Positions 1 to 5,381 of a stretch of 7,722 nt of DNA are shown one piece after another. A model generated the notes under the pieces. The model worked only from the letters and a program-made list of their open reading frames with translations. It was not told the origin of the DNA and ran no database searches. Every line of letters begins with the position of its first letter. The stretch's first letter is position 1. The DNA is taken from positions 1-7,722 of the forward strand of contig CAYSCV010000066.1 of the NCBI GenBank assembly GCA_964429715.1. The letters run 5' to 3'. The DNA is from JACPNA01 sp964429715 (GTDB lineage: Archaea; Nanobdellota; Nanobdellia; Woesearchaeales; GW2011-AR9). Made by a program: the position numbers and the translations under genes.

Positions 1-318
1 CACCCAATACATCTCCATCATCTCCTTTGACTCATCACTCAACAACTTCTACTTCTACTTCTGCTTCTTCTGAAAACTACAATGACTCTTAACCGAATCC
101 GGACTCACACCCGCAACTTCCACCCCTAACTTCCTAAACGCCGGCAACAACGACGTAAACTCAATCCCCTCAATCGTACATCCCGGTGTATTATCTTTTG
201 GATAAAAATATAACACCAACTTCTTTCCTTTAAAATCGCCTAAAGAAACTGTCTTCCTATCCTGATTCACCGACGAAAACACCGGCGCTGACATTCCTTC
301 TTTTAAAATCCCAACCAT
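1..318 (-). pseudogene. PrxQ/Bcp-type peroxiredoxin, interrupted by two in-frame TAG codons and cut by the window edge
   Basis: This is a thioredoxin-fold peroxidase of the Bcp/PrxQ group, which reduces hydroperoxides in the cytoplasm. The start at 318 has a good ribosome site, TGAGGTGG at 332-325. The peroxidatic motif P40-x3-T44-x2-C47 (PKDNTPGC) is intact. There is no cysteine five residues later, but C80 (KSHCSF) matches the resolving-cysteine position of PrxQ enzymes that carry it in helix 3. After F82 come nine consecutive NAG codons (72-46), two of them TAG stops (57-55 and 51-49). The same frame then resumes family-like sequence, KLLSDESKEMMEMYWV, to base 1. The replaced stretch has about the length expected between SF and LLSD in relatives, so no frameshift is needed. 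As it stands the product ends at 87 residues, against roughly 150 for the family. The conserved catalytic Arg and the C-terminal half would lie beyond the edge. Pseudogene, sequencing error in a triplet repeat, or stop readthrough are all possible; I favour one of the first two. Confidence 0.8.
46..72 (-). repeat. NAG triplet tract inside the peroxiredoxin gene
   Basis: Read on the minus strand, nine successive codons are CAG, AAG, AAG, CAG, AAG, TAG, AAG, TAG, AAG, a purine-rich triplet microsatellite. Each TAG is one base away from CAG or AAG. The tract occupies the place where relatives have a non-repetitive segment of the KKYxLxF kind, so it looks like slippage or a local copying error that kept the frame but created two stops. 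Confidence 0.7.
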
Positions 319-324
319 TTTAAA

Positions 325-361
325 CCACCTCAGACATCGAAAAGAAACAAGAGCATATAAA
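325..361 (-). promoter_or_regulatory. Promoter and ribosome site of the peroxiredoxin gene
   Basis: A TATA-like TTTATATG lies at 361-354, about 40 bases before the ATG at 318, just after the stop codon of the upstream zinc-ribbon gene (365-363). A strong Shine-Dalgarno TGAGGTGG sits at 332-325 with six bases before the start. The gene therefore probably has its own promoter rather than relying on readthrough. Confidence 0.5.
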
Positions 362-362
362 G

Positions 363-605
363 TTACTTCTCCCCCACTCTTCGAATCACTGACTCAATTG
401 TCTTCGTTCCTTTCTGCGAAACTTGATCATGTCCTGAACCTAAAAACGGCGCTTTTAACCAATTCTTCTTCCCGCAATCATCACACTTCACCGACTTATA
501 ATGATGTACATGCTCTTTCCACTCCGACCTCCATAACTCCTCACAAAGACTCTGCGAACAATACAAACACTGTATCCTATCTATAGTAGAAAGCATATAC
601 TCCAT
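363..605 (-). CDS. Small zinc-ribbon protein, function unknown
   Basis: An 80-residue protein with two CxxC knuckles, C13-x2-C16 (IQCLYC) and C41-x2-C44 (VKCDDCGKKNW), which together can bind one zinc as a zinc ribbon. C21 and the histidines around 32-35 are additional possible ligands. The tail after the ribbon is polar and basic. I place the start at 605, the 16th codon of the longest frame, because AGGA at 614-611 precedes it by five bases and the upstream residues (MICVIFLKRVFF...) have no support. A TATA-like palindrome (CTTTTTAAAAAG, 636-625) is centred 25 bases upstream of 605, which would make the transcript nearly leaderless. Zinc ribbons of this size often bind nucleic acid or protein, but nothing here defines a partner. 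It is divergent from nop5 across a 236-base gap and ends just before the peroxiredoxin promoter. I do not recognise a named family. Confidence 0.7.
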   Translation of the reverse strand: MEYMLSTIDRIQCLYCSQSLCEELWRSEWKEHVHHYKSVKCDDCGKKNWLKAPFLGSGHDQVSQKGTKTIESVIRRVGEK

Positions 606-624
606 ATACTTCCTGAAAAAAACT

Positions 625-636
625 CTTTTTAAAAAG
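625..636 (-). promoter_or_regulatory. TATA-like element of the zinc-ribbon gene
   Basis: The palindrome CTTTTTAAAAAG is centred about 25 bases before the chosen ATG at 605. That spacing puts transcription start at or next to the start codon. A second TATA-like stretch (TATATAG on the minus strand near 680) is an alternative giving a longer leader. Confidence 0.35.
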
Positions 637-802
637 ATTACGCAAATCAAGCAAAATTATGAAAAATCTCGCCTAAACTATATAAAAAAATAGGCAAAAA
701 CGCCAAAAATCTCTTACAAACACTAACTCTCCAAGTCATCAAAATTTTCCGATACCCTTTTAAAAAACACCACTTTTTCTATTAGATATAATAAACACCT
801 AC

Positions 803-816
803 TATATATAATAAAC
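803..816 (+). promoter_or_regulatory. TATA box of nop5
   Basis: TATATATAATAAAC is centred about 33 bases before the nop5 ATG at 842, which predicts a 5' leader of under about 12 bases. No Shine-Dalgarno is present between it and the start; the leader is only A, C and T rich. The rest of 606-841 is AT-rich spacer between divergent genes, and I see no RNA gene in it. Confidence 0.5.
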
Positions 817-841
817 AATATCTAACAACAAACCAAATAAA

Positions 842-1786
842 ATGACAACCTACCTCTTCACCAACATCATTGGTAGCTTTATCTTAGATCAAAATCTAAA
901 CATCATCGACCAAAATATTTTCACCTCGATTGATCAATATCTTGAAAAATCGATCATCGAAGAAAAGCTTCAAAAATCCCACCCCAATACCCTCCCTCTA
1001 CCACAAGATAAATTATTCCAAGTTCTCGCGTTATTCAAAGACCAAAAATATTTTAACAGTTTCAAAAATTTTAACCGCTTAATCACCAAATCCGCCATGC
1101 AATTATCCGTATCAGAAGACCAATTAATCATCCAAACCATCGCTAATATCAACGAAATCGACAAAAATGTCAACATTTTAAGTAAACGTCTACGTGAATG
1201 GTACTCATTATATTTTCCTGAACTATCCCACCGAACACCCGATCATAAAAAATACGCCGAACTTCTTATCGAAAAAACCAAATCACAATTAGCCGAAGAA
1301 ATTAAACTCACTGAAGAAAGTATGGGCACTGAACTTGCTGAAATTCATCTGCAACAAATGAAACTACTCGCTCAACAAATTCTCTCGTTCTACACGTTAC
1401 GTCAGCAGCATGAACAATATCTTGAAACCGTCATGAAACAATACTGTGCAAATCTCCAATCTCTTGCTGGCACAACCATCGCTGCCCGACTAATCGAATT
1501 AGCAAAAGGCCTCAAAAACCTCGCTTTACTCCCCGCCTCAACCGTCCAATTACTTGGTGCAGAAAAAGCATTATTTCGCCACCTCAAAACCGGCAACCGC
1601 AGTCCAAAACATGGGGTAATTATTAATCACCCGTTAATTCAAAACGCCAAACGCACTGAAAAAGGCCGCGCCGCCCGTGTGTTAGCAGATAAACTCTCAT
1701 TATGCGCCAGACTTGATTACTTTAAAGGCGAATTTAAAGCCGAACAATACAAAAAAGAACTACTTGAAAAATTAAAACAAAAATGA
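842..1786 (+). CDS. nop5: Nop5 (Nop56/58-like) scaffold protein of box C/D RNP
   Basis: Nop5 bridges the L7Ae-bound K-turn of box C/D guide RNAs and fibrillarin, so that fibrillarin can 2'-O-methylate rRNA or tRNA. The N-terminal fibrillarin-binding domain covers about residues 1-85. The NOSIC hallmark LREWYSLYFPELSH lies at 117-130. A long helical coiled coil at about 135-205 is the self-dimerising segment. The RNA-binding Nop domain runs from about 200 to 295, with NLQSLAG (204-210), the signature GAEKALFRHL (239-248), PKHGVI (255-260) and the end of the domain ARLDYFKGEF. The tail is lysine-rich. At 314 residues it is shorter than many archaeal Nop5 proteins (about 370-410), mostly through a compact N-domain and a short tail. 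Gene order nop5 then fibrillarin is conserved in archaea. The start at 842 is preceded by a TATA box and no Shine-Dalgarno. Identification is secure. Confidence 0.96.
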   Translation: MTTYLFTNIIGSFILDQNLNIIDQNIFTSIDQYLEKSIIEEKLQKSHPNTLPLPQDKLFQVLALFKDQKYFNSFKNFNRLITKSAMQLSVSEDQLIIQTIANINEIDKNVNILSKRLREWYSLYFPELSHRTPDHKKYAELLIEKTKSQLAEEIKLTEESMGTELAEIHLQQMKLLAQQILSFYTLRQQHEQYLETVMKQYCANLQSLAGTTIAARLIELAKGLKNLALLPASTVQLLGAEKALFRHLKTGNRSPKHGVIINHPLIQNAKRTEKGRAARVLADKLSLCARLDYFKGEFKAEQYKKELLEKLKQK

Positions 1787-1824
1787 TAACCTGCAACAAA
1801 TATTATAGGAATAACAATAAATTA

Positions 1825-1840
1825 ATTATTTAAAAAAAAA
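1825..1840 (+). promoter_or_regulatory. Possible TATA-like element before fibrillarin
   Basis: The 81-base gap between nop5 and the fibrillarin gene is almost pure A/T and contains ATTATTTAAAAAAAAA, about 35 bases before the ATG at 1868. No Shine-Dalgarno is seen. The second gene may therefore have its own leaderless or short-leader transcript besides any readthrough from nop5. The low complexity of the gap makes this weak evidence. Confidence 0.3.
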
Positions 1841-1867
1841 TAAACAAAAAAATAAAACACAACCACT

Positions 1868-2542
1868 ATGAGCCGTAAACTCCAACCCCACAAAATATTT
1901 GAAATATATCAAGAAACCAGAGGTAAACGCATCTACACACAAAGCATCCTGCCTGGTTACACCCCTTTTGACGAACGCCTCTTTCACGAAGATGGTGACG
2001 AATACCGAGAATTCGATCCAACCAGAAGCAAATTAGCCGCAGCAATTATGAAAGGCTGTACCAACGCCGGCATCAGAAAAAATGACGTCATTCTTTACCT
2101 TGGCATTGCCCATGGTTACACTGCATCATTTATCTCCGACATGATCGGTAAAGACGGCATAATCTTTGGCATCGACCCCGCGCCAAGAGTAATTCGTGAT
2201 CTCATCTTCCTTGCCGAACACCGCCCAAATATCATCCCTCTTTTAGCAAACGCCAATCACCCAGATACCTATGTTGATCGCGTCTGTCAAGCGGATATCG
2301 TCTACCAAGACATCGCCCAAAAAAATCAGCCTGAAATTTTCTTAAACAACTGTAAACTCTTCCTCAAAAAAGGTGGCTATGGTCTATTAGCCGTCAAAGC
2401 AAGATCCATCGACATCAAAAAATCAAGTAAACAAATCTTTGAAGAAGTCCGTAAAAAAGTCGAAAAAGAAATGACAGTGATTGATTATAGAATTCTCGAA
2501 CCATTTGAAATGGATCACTGTATGATTATTGTGAAGAAGTAG
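1868..2542 (+). CDS. flpA: Fibrillarin-like rRNA/tRNA 2'-O-methyltransferase
   Basis: This is the SAM-dependent methyltransferase of the box C/D RNP, docking on the Nop5 N-domain. The 224 residues match the usual archaeal length. Recognisable blocks in order are: the N-terminal beta domain ending in EFDPTRSKLAAAI (48-60); motif I YLGIAHGYTASFISD (77-91); motif II IFGIDPAPRVIRDL (99-112); PNIIPLLANANHP (120-132); the catalytic-Asp block YQDIAQ (146-151); GGYGLLAVKARSID (169-182), carrying the conserved Lys; and the C-terminal EPFEMDHCMIIVKK. Against the common archaeal form, motif I has H82 and Y84 where small or hydroxyl residues are usual (GAASGTT type). Motif II has D103 in place of Glu. 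The adenine-contacting GDA appears as ANA (127-129). The catalytic Asp and Lys remain, so it is probably active, but the cofactor pocket is unusual. The gene ends in TAG. Family is certain; the meaning of the substitutions is inference. Confidence 0.95.
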   Translation: MSRKLQPHKIFEIYQETRGKRIYTQSILPGYTPFDERLFHEDGDEYREFDPTRSKLAAAIMKGCTNAGIRKNDVILYLGIAHGYTASFISDMIGKDGIIFGIDPAPRVIRDLIFLAEHRPNIIPLLANANHPDTYVDRVCQADIVYQDIAQKNQPEIFLNNCKLFLKKGGYGLLAVKARSIDIKKSSKQIFEEVRKKVEKEMTVIDYRILEPFEMDHCMIIVKK

Positions 2543-2570
2543 TCAATCCTATTATTGTAAAAAATCAAAA

Positions 2571-3251
2571 CTAATAAGAAAACATCACCGCATAATTCTT
2601 CAAATCTCGTAACAACACATCCGGATTCACTTTGCGCAGCTCTTTAAAACTATAATGCCCTGTCGCCACAGCAACTGATACATATCCCCTTTCTTTCGCC
2701 GCTCGCACATCTAGTGGCGTATCACCAATCACATGTATATTTCGTGCCAAAAATATTTTCCCTTTCTCATTAAACGCACTCACTGCGTTGTCCACAATTT
2801 GTGCTCGTGCTGTTGTTTGCTCATCACTGCACCCAACGACAGAAAAATATTTTCGTAATCCCGCTCCTTGCAAAATCGCTTCCGCGATCAGCTTCATATT
2901 CCCCGTCACAATACCTACAGAATTTGTACCATCATTCAGCGCATCTAAACACTCTCGCACATAAGGAATAACATAACTTGAAATATCTGGCCCGCCTAGT
3001 CGTTGAATCATTCTTTTTTCGCTCTCCCTCACTAACGCTTCGACAGTTTCAACTGAATCTATCCCTCTTCCCTGCAAAATCACCCGATGCCCTTCATACT
3101 CCGGCGGCCCAAACTTACTCAACAACTCTGCATTTGTCAACTCAACTCCCGCCACATCTTTATACAGCGACAAATACATCTCCTCCCAAATCAAACGCAG
3201 ATTAACTAACGTCCCATCGATATCGAATAAAAAACAACGTGCTGTATCCAT
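2571..3251 (-). CDS. HAD-superfamily phosphatase (phosphoglycolate-phosphatase-like)
   Basis: A cytoplasmic HAD hydrolase of 226 residues that probably removes phosphate from a small metabolite. Motif I is FLFDIDGTLV, with nucleophile D10 and general acid D12. Motif II is T116 in GIVTGN. Motif IV is VIGDTPLDVRAA (174-185), with D177 and D181 for Mg2+. There is no KP-type motif III lysine; R149 in SDEQTTARAQIV is the likely basic residue. A helical cap lies between motifs I and II, as in the phosphoglycolate phosphatase and beta-phosphoglucomutase branch, so substrate cannot be named. The start at 3251 has the ribosome site AGGAGAT, which overlaps the last codons and stop of the Nudix gene. 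Only two bases separate the Nudix stop from this ATG, so the two are very probably co-transcribed and translationally coupled. The gene ends in TAG, facing the end of flpA 28 bases away. A T-rich stretch just after it may terminate it. Confidence 0.9.
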   Translation of the reverse strand: MDTARCFLFDIDGTLVNLRLIWEEMYLSLYKDVAGVELTNAELLSKFGPPEYEGHRVILQGRGIDSVETVEALVRESEKRMIQRLGGPDISSYVIPYVRECLDALNDGTNSVGIVTGNMKLIAEAILQGAGLRKYFSVVGCSDEQTTARAQIVDNAVSAFNEKGKIFLARNIHVIGDTPLDVRAAKERGYVSVAVATGHYSFKELRKVNPDVLLRDLKNYAVMFSY

Positions 3252-3253
3252 AG

Positions 3254-4162
3254 TTATCTCCTAAAATCAGGCAATAACGTTTTATATTTAATAATCTGTT
3301 CCAACCCATAAAACGTGGGTGGTAACACCTCATAACTCTTCTCATCATTCCCCAAAATTTTGCCCTCAGTAAGCAGCAATTCAACTTCTCGCAAATTAGA
3401 CAACATCACCAGTTGTTGATGTTCTTTCGCATCCACTGCATTCATCCACGCATTCGAAGTAAAATACTCTTTTTCTTTCGTTGTACGAACGACATATACT
3501 AAATCTCCTTCTCGCGTGTGAGGAAAACCAACTATCCCTAAAAGAGAAACACCCAAAATTTCCTGCACAGAAATACCTAACTCTTCTTGTAATTCTCTAT
3601 GCACATCCTGTACTGGATCAATGTTACAAATTTCAGGATAAAAATTCATCCATCCCGCCGCTCCATGAATTTTTCCAGTATAAGAACTTCCCTGACGAAC
3701 ACCTAAAACAATATCTCTTTCTCGTGTACATGTCACCATCGCAACACCTAACCCTTGAGAAAAATAAAATCCGGAATCATCATATTGTTGTCGCCCTAAT
3801 TCTTGTAATGCCAAACCTTGCTCTTGTAACCGATTATAATCTTGTTGATACTCCTGCCAACATGTTACCCCCACCTGCACTTTAACCATATTATCCCTGA
3901 TTGAATGCCCACTATAACGATATTTCAAATCTCTCAACACCATTTTCTCTGTTAGCAATTCCTGTTGTTCGGATATTTTTCCTAACGACAATTGCACTTC
4001 AGACGCCCTTAACGCTTCAAACTGCACCAGTTTATCCGAAAAAGAAGGAGCATATCCTCCTTCCAAAACCCCTCTCCCTTTTCCCTCAACAAACGCCACA
4101 CGACGTGGTGTTTCATACACTTCCTCCGCCGACAGATAAATAATTCCATTAAATGTAGTCAT
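3254..4162 (-). CDS. Nudix hydrolase with an extended N-terminal region
   Basis: A 302-residue protein with a Nudix domain at about 136-260. The core HRELQEELGI (188-197) gives the metal-binding R-E-x2-E-E-x-G. The preceding loop GAAGWMNFYPE (167-177) has its Glu 12 residues before that of the RE pair, four more than in the canonical box (Gx5Ex7REUxEExGU). Nudix enzymes cleave nucleoside diphosphates linked to another group; the substrate is unknown here. The first 135 residues, with long Gln/Glu-rich helices, match no domain I know. I start at 4162, not at the frame's first ATG (4273). AAGGTGAT precedes 4162 closely and a clear TATA box lies 36 bases upstream, whereas the extra 37 residues (MMQRNIEEYKCLCYY...) look non-coding and would overlap the promoter and start of the divergent gene. 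It leads an operon with the HAD phosphatase. Confidence 0.85.
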   Translation of the reverse strand: MTTFNGIIYLSAEEVYETPRRVAFVEGKGRGVLEGGYAPSFSDKLVQFEALRASEVQLSLGKISEQQELLTEKMVLRDLKYRYSGHSIRDNMVKVQVGVTCWQEYQQDYNRLQEQGLALQELGRQQYDDSGFYFSQGLGVAMVTCTRERDIVLGVRQGSSYTGKIHGAAGWMNFYPEICNIDPVQDVHRELQEELGISVQEILGVSLLGIVGFPHTREGDLVYVVRTTKEKEYFTSNAWMNAVDAKEHQQLVMLSNLREVELLLTEGKILGNDEKSYEVLPPTFYGLEQIIKYKTLLPDFRR

Positions 4163-4167
4163 AAAAA

Positions 4168-4203
4168 TCACCTTACTTTCAGATAAGAAATCGTATTTAA
4201 ATA
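4168..4203 (-). promoter_or_regulatory. Promoter and ribosome site of the Nudix-HAD operon
   Basis: The TATA-like palindrome TATTTAAATA lies at 4203-4194, 31-41 bases before the chosen ATG at 4162, and AAGGTGAT lies directly before that ATG. Together they decide the start in favour of 4162. The element shares a 109-base divergent spacer with the promoter of the 4272 gene. Confidence 0.6.
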
Positions 4204-4243
4204 ACTTCCGCCTAAAAACTATTTTACAATAGTAACAAAGACA

Positions 4244-4250
4244 TTTATAC
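4244..4250 (+). promoter_or_regulatory. TATA-like element before the small helical protein
   Basis: TTTATAC is centred 25 bases before the ATG at 4272, the spacing expected for a leaderless archaeal transcript. No Shine-Dalgarno is seen before this ATG. Confidence 0.45.
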
Positions 4251-4271
4251 TCTTCTATATTCCTTTGCATC

Positions 4272-4553
4272 ATGAACCTCGCTTACGAAGCTGCATATAT
4301 GTTTGTCTACGCAAAAAAACTTCAAATAATAAATGGAAGAATTCAATCTTTAAGTAAAGACGCCGAACACCATCTGCAAAAACATAACACCGCGAAAGAT
4401 GAAAACGCCAAATCTCACCATCGTCACAAACACGAACGTATCAAAAAACATCTCTTAGACCTCATCAAACGCCATAACGAATTACTTCAAAAACTCCAAC
4501 GCCATCAACTTTTATTTGCTTCAACTTTACAAAAAGAACATCGAATGAAATGA
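4272..4553 (+). CDS. Small basic helical protein, function unknown
   Basis: A 93-residue protein, very rich in Lys, His, Gln, Leu and Glu, with no Cys, Gly or Pro run to break helices after residue 25. Residues about 15-90 look like one long or hairpin coiled coil, including a His/Lys-rich patch (DENAKSHHRHKHERIKKH, about 43-60). The N-terminus (MNLAYEAAYMFVYAKKL) is mildly hydrophobic and could be an amphipathic helix rather than a membrane span. A properly spaced TATA box for a leaderless start and a single open frame support a real gene. Its stop (TGA, 4551-4553) directly abuts the end of the converging hicA remnant. The basic character makes nucleic-acid binding a possibility, but I see no known domain and assign no function. 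Confidence 0.6.
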   Translation: MNLAYEAAYMFVYAKKLQIINGRIQSLSKDAEHHLQKHNTAKDENAKSHHRHKHERIKKHLLDLIKRHNELLQKLQRHQLLFASTLQKEHRMK

Positions 4554-4779
4554 TCAAATATATCGTAAAAAATCTTCTCGCGTAATTCCTAAGTCTTTTT
4601 TGATGATTTTATTTAAAAAGCCCTGGTCCTATTTCTTCCCCGGCATGATGTGGAATCGTTGTTCTCCGTTCATCGAAATGCTTGTAAATCATATGACTCC
4701 CAGTAGTATGACTATGCACAAAACCTCACTTTTCAACAATTTTAGCAGCCTCTTTCCCATTCAAATGAGGAAGTTTCAT
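4554..4779 (-). pseudogene. hicA: Degraded hicA toxin gene (mRNA interferase)
   Basis: HicA toxins are small dsRBD-fold RNases that cleave mRNA and are neutralised by HicB. From the ATG at 4779 (GAGGT ribosome site at 4794-4790) the frame reads MKLPHLNGKEAAKIVEK, then TGA (4728-4726). It continues GFVHSHTTGSHMIYKH with the catalytic-type His of GSH, then FDERRTTIPHHAGEEIG and PGLFK, and meets TAA (4611-4609). Skipping the two bases TA at 4611-4610 restores KIIKKDLGITREDFLRYI and a stop at 4556-4554. The reconstructed length, about 75 residues, is normal for HicA. TGA is an ordinary stop in nop5 and in the 4272 gene, so recoding is unlikely. One nonsense codon plus one frameshift in a 226-base gene indicates an inactivated toxin, unless the assembly is wrong. 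Its position seven bases after hicB supports the identification. Confidence 0.85.
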
Positions 4780-4785
4780 ACAGAA

Positions 4786-4998
4786 TTAAACCTCTATTTG
4801 CTGTACACCCACAAATTGTTGCACGACTTCCACATCATTTTCATCATTTTGTAAATATCCTCGAATTGCTTCTGTAGTTCGCTCCAACAACTGGTCCATC
4901 GTTCTCGCTTGGGTATGGCAGCCCGGTAATTCAACTACTTCAGAAACTAACCAACCATCTTCATCTTTTTCAATTATTAAAGTATATTTTTTAACCAT
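4786..4998 (-). CDS. hicB: HicB-like antitoxin (short form)
   Basis: The 70 residues form the partial RNase H-like HicB domain: YTLIIEKDEDGWLVSEVVELPGCHTQ (positions 5-30) holds the typical strand-strand-ELPGC-H pattern. MDQLLERTTEAIRGYLQND is the following helix that carries the family's EAI-x-Y-L signature. There is no C-terminal ribbon-helix-helix or HTH DNA-binding domain, so it is the short form that binds and blocks HicA. Autoregulation by DNA binding cannot be inferred. The frame is intact and complete, in contrast with the broken hicA immediately downstream. No Shine-Dalgarno precedes the ATG. An AT-rich TATA-like element lies about 28 bases upstream, in the short gap after the ferredoxin gene. 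Antitoxin-first order is known for some hic loci. Confidence 0.88.
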   Translation of the reverse strand: MVKKYTLIIEKDEDGWLVSEVVELPGCHTQARTMDQLLERTTEAIRGYLQNDENDVEVVQQFVGVQQIEV

Positions 4999-5020
4999 AA
5001 TACTAAAAAATAAACAGACA

Positions 5021-5030
5021 TTAAATATAT
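5021..5030 (-). promoter_or_regulatory. TATA-like element before hicB
   Basis: ATATATTTAA lies between the ferredoxin stop (5035-5033) and the hicB start (4998), centred about 28 bases upstream of that start, so a leaderless or near-leaderless hic transcript is plausible. Readthrough from the ferredoxin gene is also possible across the 34-base gap. Confidence 0.4.
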
Positions 5031-5032
5031 TC

Positions 5033-5284
5033 CTACTCTTTTTTCTTTTCTACTCTCTCTTTCACATGAATAATATTCACCGGACACACATCCGCCGCGT
5101 CTTGATTCATCGCCCGCGCTTCCTCAGTGTCAATATCCAACTCCCATTGTTCACCTTTCTTGACCGAACCTTTCAACTGTGCTAATCCATTCTCATCCAT
5201 CTCCCAAAAATCAGGCGTAATCGCCGCGCACGCCCCGCAACTGATACATTGTTCTTTGAAATGGTGTATTGTATATTTTGTCAT
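5033..5284 (-). CDS. Single-cluster [4Fe-4S] ferredoxin
   Basis: An 83-residue soluble electron carrier. The cluster ligands are C13-x2-C16-x2-C19 (CISCGAC) near the N-terminus and C67 in DVCPVNII near the C-terminus, the monocluster arrangement of bacterial and archaeal 4Fe ferredoxins. The second CxxCxxCxxxCP motif of two-cluster types is missing. The middle (residues 20-60, ITPDFWEMDENGLAQLKG...) is acidic, as is usual for surfaces that dock to redox partners. The tail is Lys/Glu rich. No partner oxidoreductase is next to it, so its role is open. The start at 5284 gives the standard short N-terminal extension before the first Cys. There is no Shine-Dalgarno, and a TATA-like stretch lies roughly 40-50 bases upstream. 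It ends in TAG. Confidence 0.92.
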   Translation of the reverse strand: MTKYTIHHFKEQCISCGACAAITPDFWEMDENGLAQLKGSVKKGEQWELDIDTEEARAMNQDAADVCPVNIIHVKERVEKKKE

Positions 5285-5321
5285 AATTAATAATAGTAAT
5301 CGTTTAACATTAAAAAATGAG

Positions 5322-5335
5322 ATTTATTTATAAAA
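5322..5335 (-). promoter_or_regulatory. TATA-like element of the ferredoxin gene
   Basis: TTTTATAAATAAAT on the minus strand lies 38-51 bases before the ferredoxin ATG at 5284, which predicts a leader of about 20 bases. It shares the 127-base divergent spacer with the promoter of the first lipoprotein gene. Confidence 0.4.
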
Positions 5336-5381
5336 CTTCATAAACAAACTTCCTAGCTCTACCTCGAAACCAACCACAAAG

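Noticed and set aside
46..60. Pyrrolysine or TAG reassignment in the peroxiredoxin
   Set aside because: Four other genes in the window stop at TAG, and the TAGs sit inside a triplet repeat rather than at a conserved site, so recoding is the least likely explanation.
720..760. Box C/D guide RNA on the minus strand near TTGATGA
   Set aside because: A box C-like motif is present, but no CUGA box D follows at a suitable distance and there is no terminal stem.
1787..1867. RNA gene between nop5 and flpA
   Set aside because: The gap is almost pure A/T with no stem or box motif. It looks like a spacer or promoter only.
3481..4143. Two rightward open frames antisense to the Nudix gene
   Set aside because: They are shadows of the Nudix coding strand, with no promoter or ribosome site and low-complexity composition.
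4163..4273. 37-residue N-terminal extension of the Nudix protein from the first ATG at 4273
   Set aside because: It would cover the TATA box and Shine-Dalgarno that serve the ATG at 4162 and would overlap the divergent gene's start. Its residues are unlike a Nudix N-terminus.
4726..4728. TGA read as Trp in hicA
   Set aside because: nop5 and the 4272 gene end at TGA, and hicA also carries a separate frameshift that recoding would not repair.
4600..4854. Rightward 84-codon open frame
   Set aside because: It lies antisense to the hicA remnant and the end of hicB, both of which have strong family matches. Its own translation has no recognisable features.
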